Below, one piece after another: positions 63,275 to 64,000 of a stretch of DNA of 64,000 nt. This DNA is from Antennarius striatus (lineage: Eukaryota; Chordata; Actinopteri; Lophiiformes; Antennariidae). Below the pieces are notes generated by a model. The model was not told the origin of the DNA, did no database searches, and was given only the letters and a program-made list of their open reading frames with translations. Each line of letters starts with the position of its first letter. Position 1 is the first letter of the stretch. The position numbers were made by a program, and so were the translations under genes. The stretch spans positions 9,948,501-10,012,500 of the forward strand of contig NC_090780.1 of assembly GCF_040054535.1 (NCBI RefSeq). The letters run 5' to 3'.

Positions 63275-64000
63275 GTGAGTAGCCACAATTACACCCCCCC
63301 TCCCCACCACCACCACCCCCAGTCATTAGCCAGCTGCATGTCCTGTATATCAGAGCAACTCATCTCCACCCTCAGCATTTCCCACCCCCGATAACATCTT
63401 CAATCTGATGGCTGTTTAATTTTAGATGATGCCAAGAGGCGTAACAAACCTCTCCATGAGATAAAGACTACACCATAGTGATGGAGAGTGTTCAGGGAAA
63501 TTGAGGAACAACTGTTTTATTTTTAGGAAGAATCAGAGATGTGTGTGCTTATGTTAATGTAAATGTTAACATCAACACAGATGTGTGTGTTTGTGTAAAA
63601 GGGGCAAAGAACACAGCAATGTCAAGGTTTTAGTTTCCCATCCTGAGAAAACAGGGCGTTTGCAGTTGATGTTTGTGTTAATGAGGGGAGGTGCTCAGGA
63701 GCAGGTTGGACACACTGGATTCTGTAGGAGCTGCAGAATCATGTCTGTATTCAGGTTGAACTCAGGGCTGTGGCTCACTTATACTGGGGGAGGGGGGGGT
63801 CGTGTTTTATCAGGAAGGGGGACATCATCGGGATTTGAATTGAAAAAGAAGAACAGATACAGGCTGCTTTGTATATTTGTTGTGGCTTTGTCAAGGTAAC
63901 TGTTTGGCAAAGTAATTTGATTTAATTCTGAAGTAGCAGATCTTATTCACAGTCAGGTCTCTGAATGAAATGGTGTTAGCAAGATTGAGTCTGACAGACA
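63275..64000 (+). other. First intron of the unidentified gene (partial)
   Basis: After the donor at 63275 the sequence shows a C-rich stretch (63292-63325), a G-rich stretch near 63785-63800 and no second exon before the window ends. Confidence 0.4.

Overview
This is a 64 kb piece of a vertebrate nuclear genome, almost certainly a teleost fish. The genes are split into short exons with GT-AG introns and vertebrate protein families. The introns are full of long CA/GT/ATCT microsatellites, and the interspersed repeats are those typical of fish (an RTE-like LINE family with an AAG-rich tail, hAT and pogo/Tc-type miniature DNA transposons, a tRNA-less SINE-like family). Nothing looks prokaryotic or viral, and there is no CRISPR array, operon or rRNA/tRNA gene that I can recognise.

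Layout, all recognised genes on the + strand: (1) 940-22935, the 3' nine coding exons and long 3' UTR of foxj3, a forkhead transcription factor. Most of its forkhead domain lies upstream of the window. Its introns carry a decayed LINE, a nested pair of DNA transposons and microsatellites. (2) 23174-26105, two back-to-back DNA transposons, one a hAT element with a perfect 8-bp target duplication and a remnant ORF. (3) 27093-31370, a small gene for a secreted or type I single-pass membrane protein with a very acidic, repetitive ectodomain. I do not recognise it by sequence, but its place just upstream of prdm2 makes podoplanin (pdpn) a candidate. (4) 32460-40700, gene-poor, with a decayed LINE bracketed by direct repeats, a LINE with both ends but no middle, a SINE-like repeat and a MITE. 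(5) about 40830-54820, prdm2 (RIZ), with a 5' UTR exon, PR domain exons, a CpG-rich intron that may be an internal promoter, one 4.5 kb zinc-finger exon and a short last exon. (6) 54820-62400, intergenic and repeat-rich. (7) 62600-63274, a putative 5' UTR plus first coding exon of an unidentified gene. Its position and orientation would fit kazrin (kazn) if mammalian gene order is kept, but the peptide itself does not prove this.

The two identified genes are nuclear regulators: FOXJ3 is a forkhead activator and PRDM2 a PR/SET-domain zinc-finger protein linked to histone H3K9 methylation. Nothing suggests that they work as one system. The most unusual signals are the acidic membrane-protein gene (tandem 29-residue repeats, a possible soluble ending, coding-looking sequence beyond its stop), two perfect intronic hairpins in prdm2, a 25-A tract in the likely prdm2 5' UTR, and LINE copies that keep both ends but have lost their middles. 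I did not find a convincing novel multi-gene system.
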